NCBI RefSeq assembly: GCF_027257975.1
Contig: NZ_JANZKX010000001.1
Coordinates: 868,001-932,000 of the forward strand
Length of the DNA: 64,000 nucleotides
Direction of reading: 5' to 3'
From: Pelomonas sp. BJYL3
Lineage (GTDB): Bacteria > Pseudomonadota > Gammaproteobacteria > Burkholderiales > Burkholderiaceae_C
Position 1 is the first letter of the stretch. Each line of letters begins with the position of its first letter. A model generated the notes under the pieces. That model made no database searches. It had not been told where the DNA came from and saw only the letters and a list, made by a program, of their open reading frames with translations. Shown here piece by piece: positions 62,946 to 64,000 of this stretch. Position numbers and translations under genes: made by a program.

Positions 62946-63022
62946 TGGTAGGCCGTACAGGACTTGAACCTGTGACCAAAGGATTATGAGTCCTCTGCTC
63001 TAACCAACTGAGCTAACGGCCC
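62946..63022 (-). tRNA. tRNA with CAU anticodon (probably Ile2, lysidine type)
   Basis: The 77-base gene folds as a full cloverleaf with encoded CCA. The anticodon loop is CTCATAA, anticodon CAT. The acceptor stem GGGCCGT pairs with ACGGCCT, giving C4-G69 and C5-G68. These pairs and the anticodon-loop context resemble E. coli tRNA-Ile2, whose C34 becomes lysidine by TilS, more than elongator tRNA-Met (U4-A69). The first pair is G-U. The island lies at its 3' side. Confidence 0.85.
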
Positions 63023-63111
63023 CCGTATTTCCAGCGCCGGGGAGGCGCCGCAAGACAACCCGGCGGGGAGCCGGGAGCGCGGATTGTACGGGGTGGATTT
63101 CGAACGCCCGG

Positions 63112-64000
63112 CTACTTCTGCGACAGGGCGTTGGACACCATGCGCGAGGTGATGTCCACGATCTGGATCATGCGGTCGTAGGCCATGCGGGTGGGGCCGA
63201 TCACGCCGAGGGTGCCGACGACCTGGCCGTCCACCTCGTAAGGGGCGGAGACGATGGAGAGCTCCTCGTAAGGCACGACCTGGCTCTCGCCGCCGATGAA
63301 GATGCGCACGCCCTCGGCGCGGCTGGAACCATCCAGCAGGCGCATCAGCTGGGTCTTCTGCTCGAAGAGGTCGAAGAGGCGGCGCAGGCTGTTCATGTCC
63401 TGGCTGAAATCCTGCACGGTCAGCAGGTTGCGCTCGCCGCTGATGATGACCTGCTCCTCCTGGGCGCTGGCCTCGGTGCCGACCTGCACGGCCGCGTTCA
63501 TCAGGAGGGCGATCTCGCCGCGCAAGGCGTCGACCTCGGTCTTGAGCTTCTCGCGCACCGCCTCCAGGCTGAGGCCGGCGTACTGGGCGTTGAGGCGGTT
63601 GCTGGCCTCGGCCAGCTCACCCTGGTTGTGGTCCTGGGCGGTGAAGATCACGCGGTTCTGCACGTCGCCGTCCGGGGAAACCATGATGACCAGCACGCGG
63701 CGCTCGCCCAGGCGCAGGAACTCGATGTGGTGGAAGACGCTGGGCTTGCGCGGCGCGGTCACCACGCCCACGAAGCTGGACAGATTGGACAGCAGCTGCG
63801 CCGCGCTGGTGATCACGCGCTGGGGCTGGTCGGGTTGCAGGTGGGCGTCCAGGGCGATGGGCTCGGCGCCCAGCAGGCCGGGGTTGGCCGTGAGCATGGT
63901 GTCCACGAACAGGCGGTAGCCGCGCGGCGTGGGAATGCGCCCGGCGCTGGTGTGGGGGCTGGCGATGAGGCCCAGCTCTTCCAGGTCCGCCATCACATTG
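63112..64000 (-). CDS. hrcA: Heat-shock repressor HrcA (partial, 5' end outside)
   Basis: The C-terminal ~295 residues are visible, and the N-terminal winged helix is cut by the window end. [26 protein letters not shown] is the HrcA signature (in two parts). The rest is the GAF-like dimerisation domain. HrcA represses groESL/dnaKJ at CIRCE operators and needs GroEL to act. Confidence 0.95.
   Translation of the reverse strand, partial: NVMADLEELGLIASPHTSAGRIPTPRGYRLFVDTMLTANPGLLGAEPIALDAHLQPDQPQRVITSAAQLLSNLSSFVGVVTAPRKPSVFHHIEFLRLGERRVLVIMVSPDGDVQNRVIFTAQDHNQGELAEASNRLNAQYAGLSLEAVREKLKTEVDALRGEIALLMNAAVQVGTEASAQEEQVIISGERNLLTVQDFSQDMNSLRRLFDLFEQKTQLMRLLDGSSRAEGVRIFIGGESQVVPYEELSIVSAPYEVDGQVVGTLGVIGPTRMAYDRMIQIVDITSRMVSNALSQK

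Noticed and set aside
53011-63022. Restriction island integrated into the tRNA with a duplicated 3' end.
   Set aside because: I searched the far border by eye for the tRNA 3' sequence and found no copy, and there is no integrase gene.

Overview
The window is GC-rich and Gram-negative. It looks like a betaproteobacterium of the Burkholderiales, perhaps near Roseateles/Mitsuaria/Rubrivivax, because it carries a System I cytochrome c maturation operon (ccmABCDEFGHI), a Burkholderia-type porin, TctC/Bug and TctDE proteins, a CysB/SsuR-type regulator and HrcA. The genus is inferred from gene families only. Both window ends cut genes: an NRPS on the left and hrcA on the right.

Layout. 0-7.1 kb: the last part of an NRPS with a reductase release domain, a LuxR-type solo regulator, a small membrane protein, a CysB-family regulator, a TOBE molbindin and an RBBP9-like hydrolase. 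7.1-16.7 kb: one long minus-strand array with a sigma54 activator (SfnR-like), tctD-tctE-tctC, a porin and a complete binding-protein ABC importer (SBP, fused double permease, ATPase). 17-23.4 kb: the nine-gene ccm operon. 24.1-27.3 kb: a lower-GC patchwork of orphan small genes, gene fragments, an attC-like palindrome and REP-like repeats. 27.4-34.6 kb: minus-strand genes for periplasmic c-type cytochromes, an SMP-30-like protein, a secreted peroxiredoxin and a DUF1501/DUF1549-DUF1553 pair. 34.9-50.3 kb: an MBL-fold lipoprotein, sbp-exbB-exbD-exbD-tonB, a Tat-type sulfatase, two TonB-dependent receptors, a rhodanese-like protein, a cytochrome b561 and an AraC regulator; I read this as scavenging of organosulfates or other large ligands. 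50.4-53.0 kb: a membrane protein, a degenerate RAYT transposase remnant with REP pairs, and a secreted NlpC/P60-like protein. 53.1-62.8 kb: a type I restriction-modification island (hsdM, hsdS, NucS-like nuclease, antitoxin/zeta-toxin-like pair, hsdR, YgjP-like peptidase) next to a CAU-anticodon tRNA. 63.1 kb to the end: hrcA.

The most unusual signal is a short interspersed repeat with core GGTCAGGTCTTG. I find at least 12 exact copies by eye, plus many variants, between and inside genes. In the 24-27 kb patchwork, inverted copies bound segments that each carry one orphan gene, and one such segment splits a second copy of a small membrane-protein gene. A fragment resembling the C-terminus of a REP-associated transposase lies between inverted copies at 51.8-52.0 kb. 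All repeat counts and alignments were made by eye.
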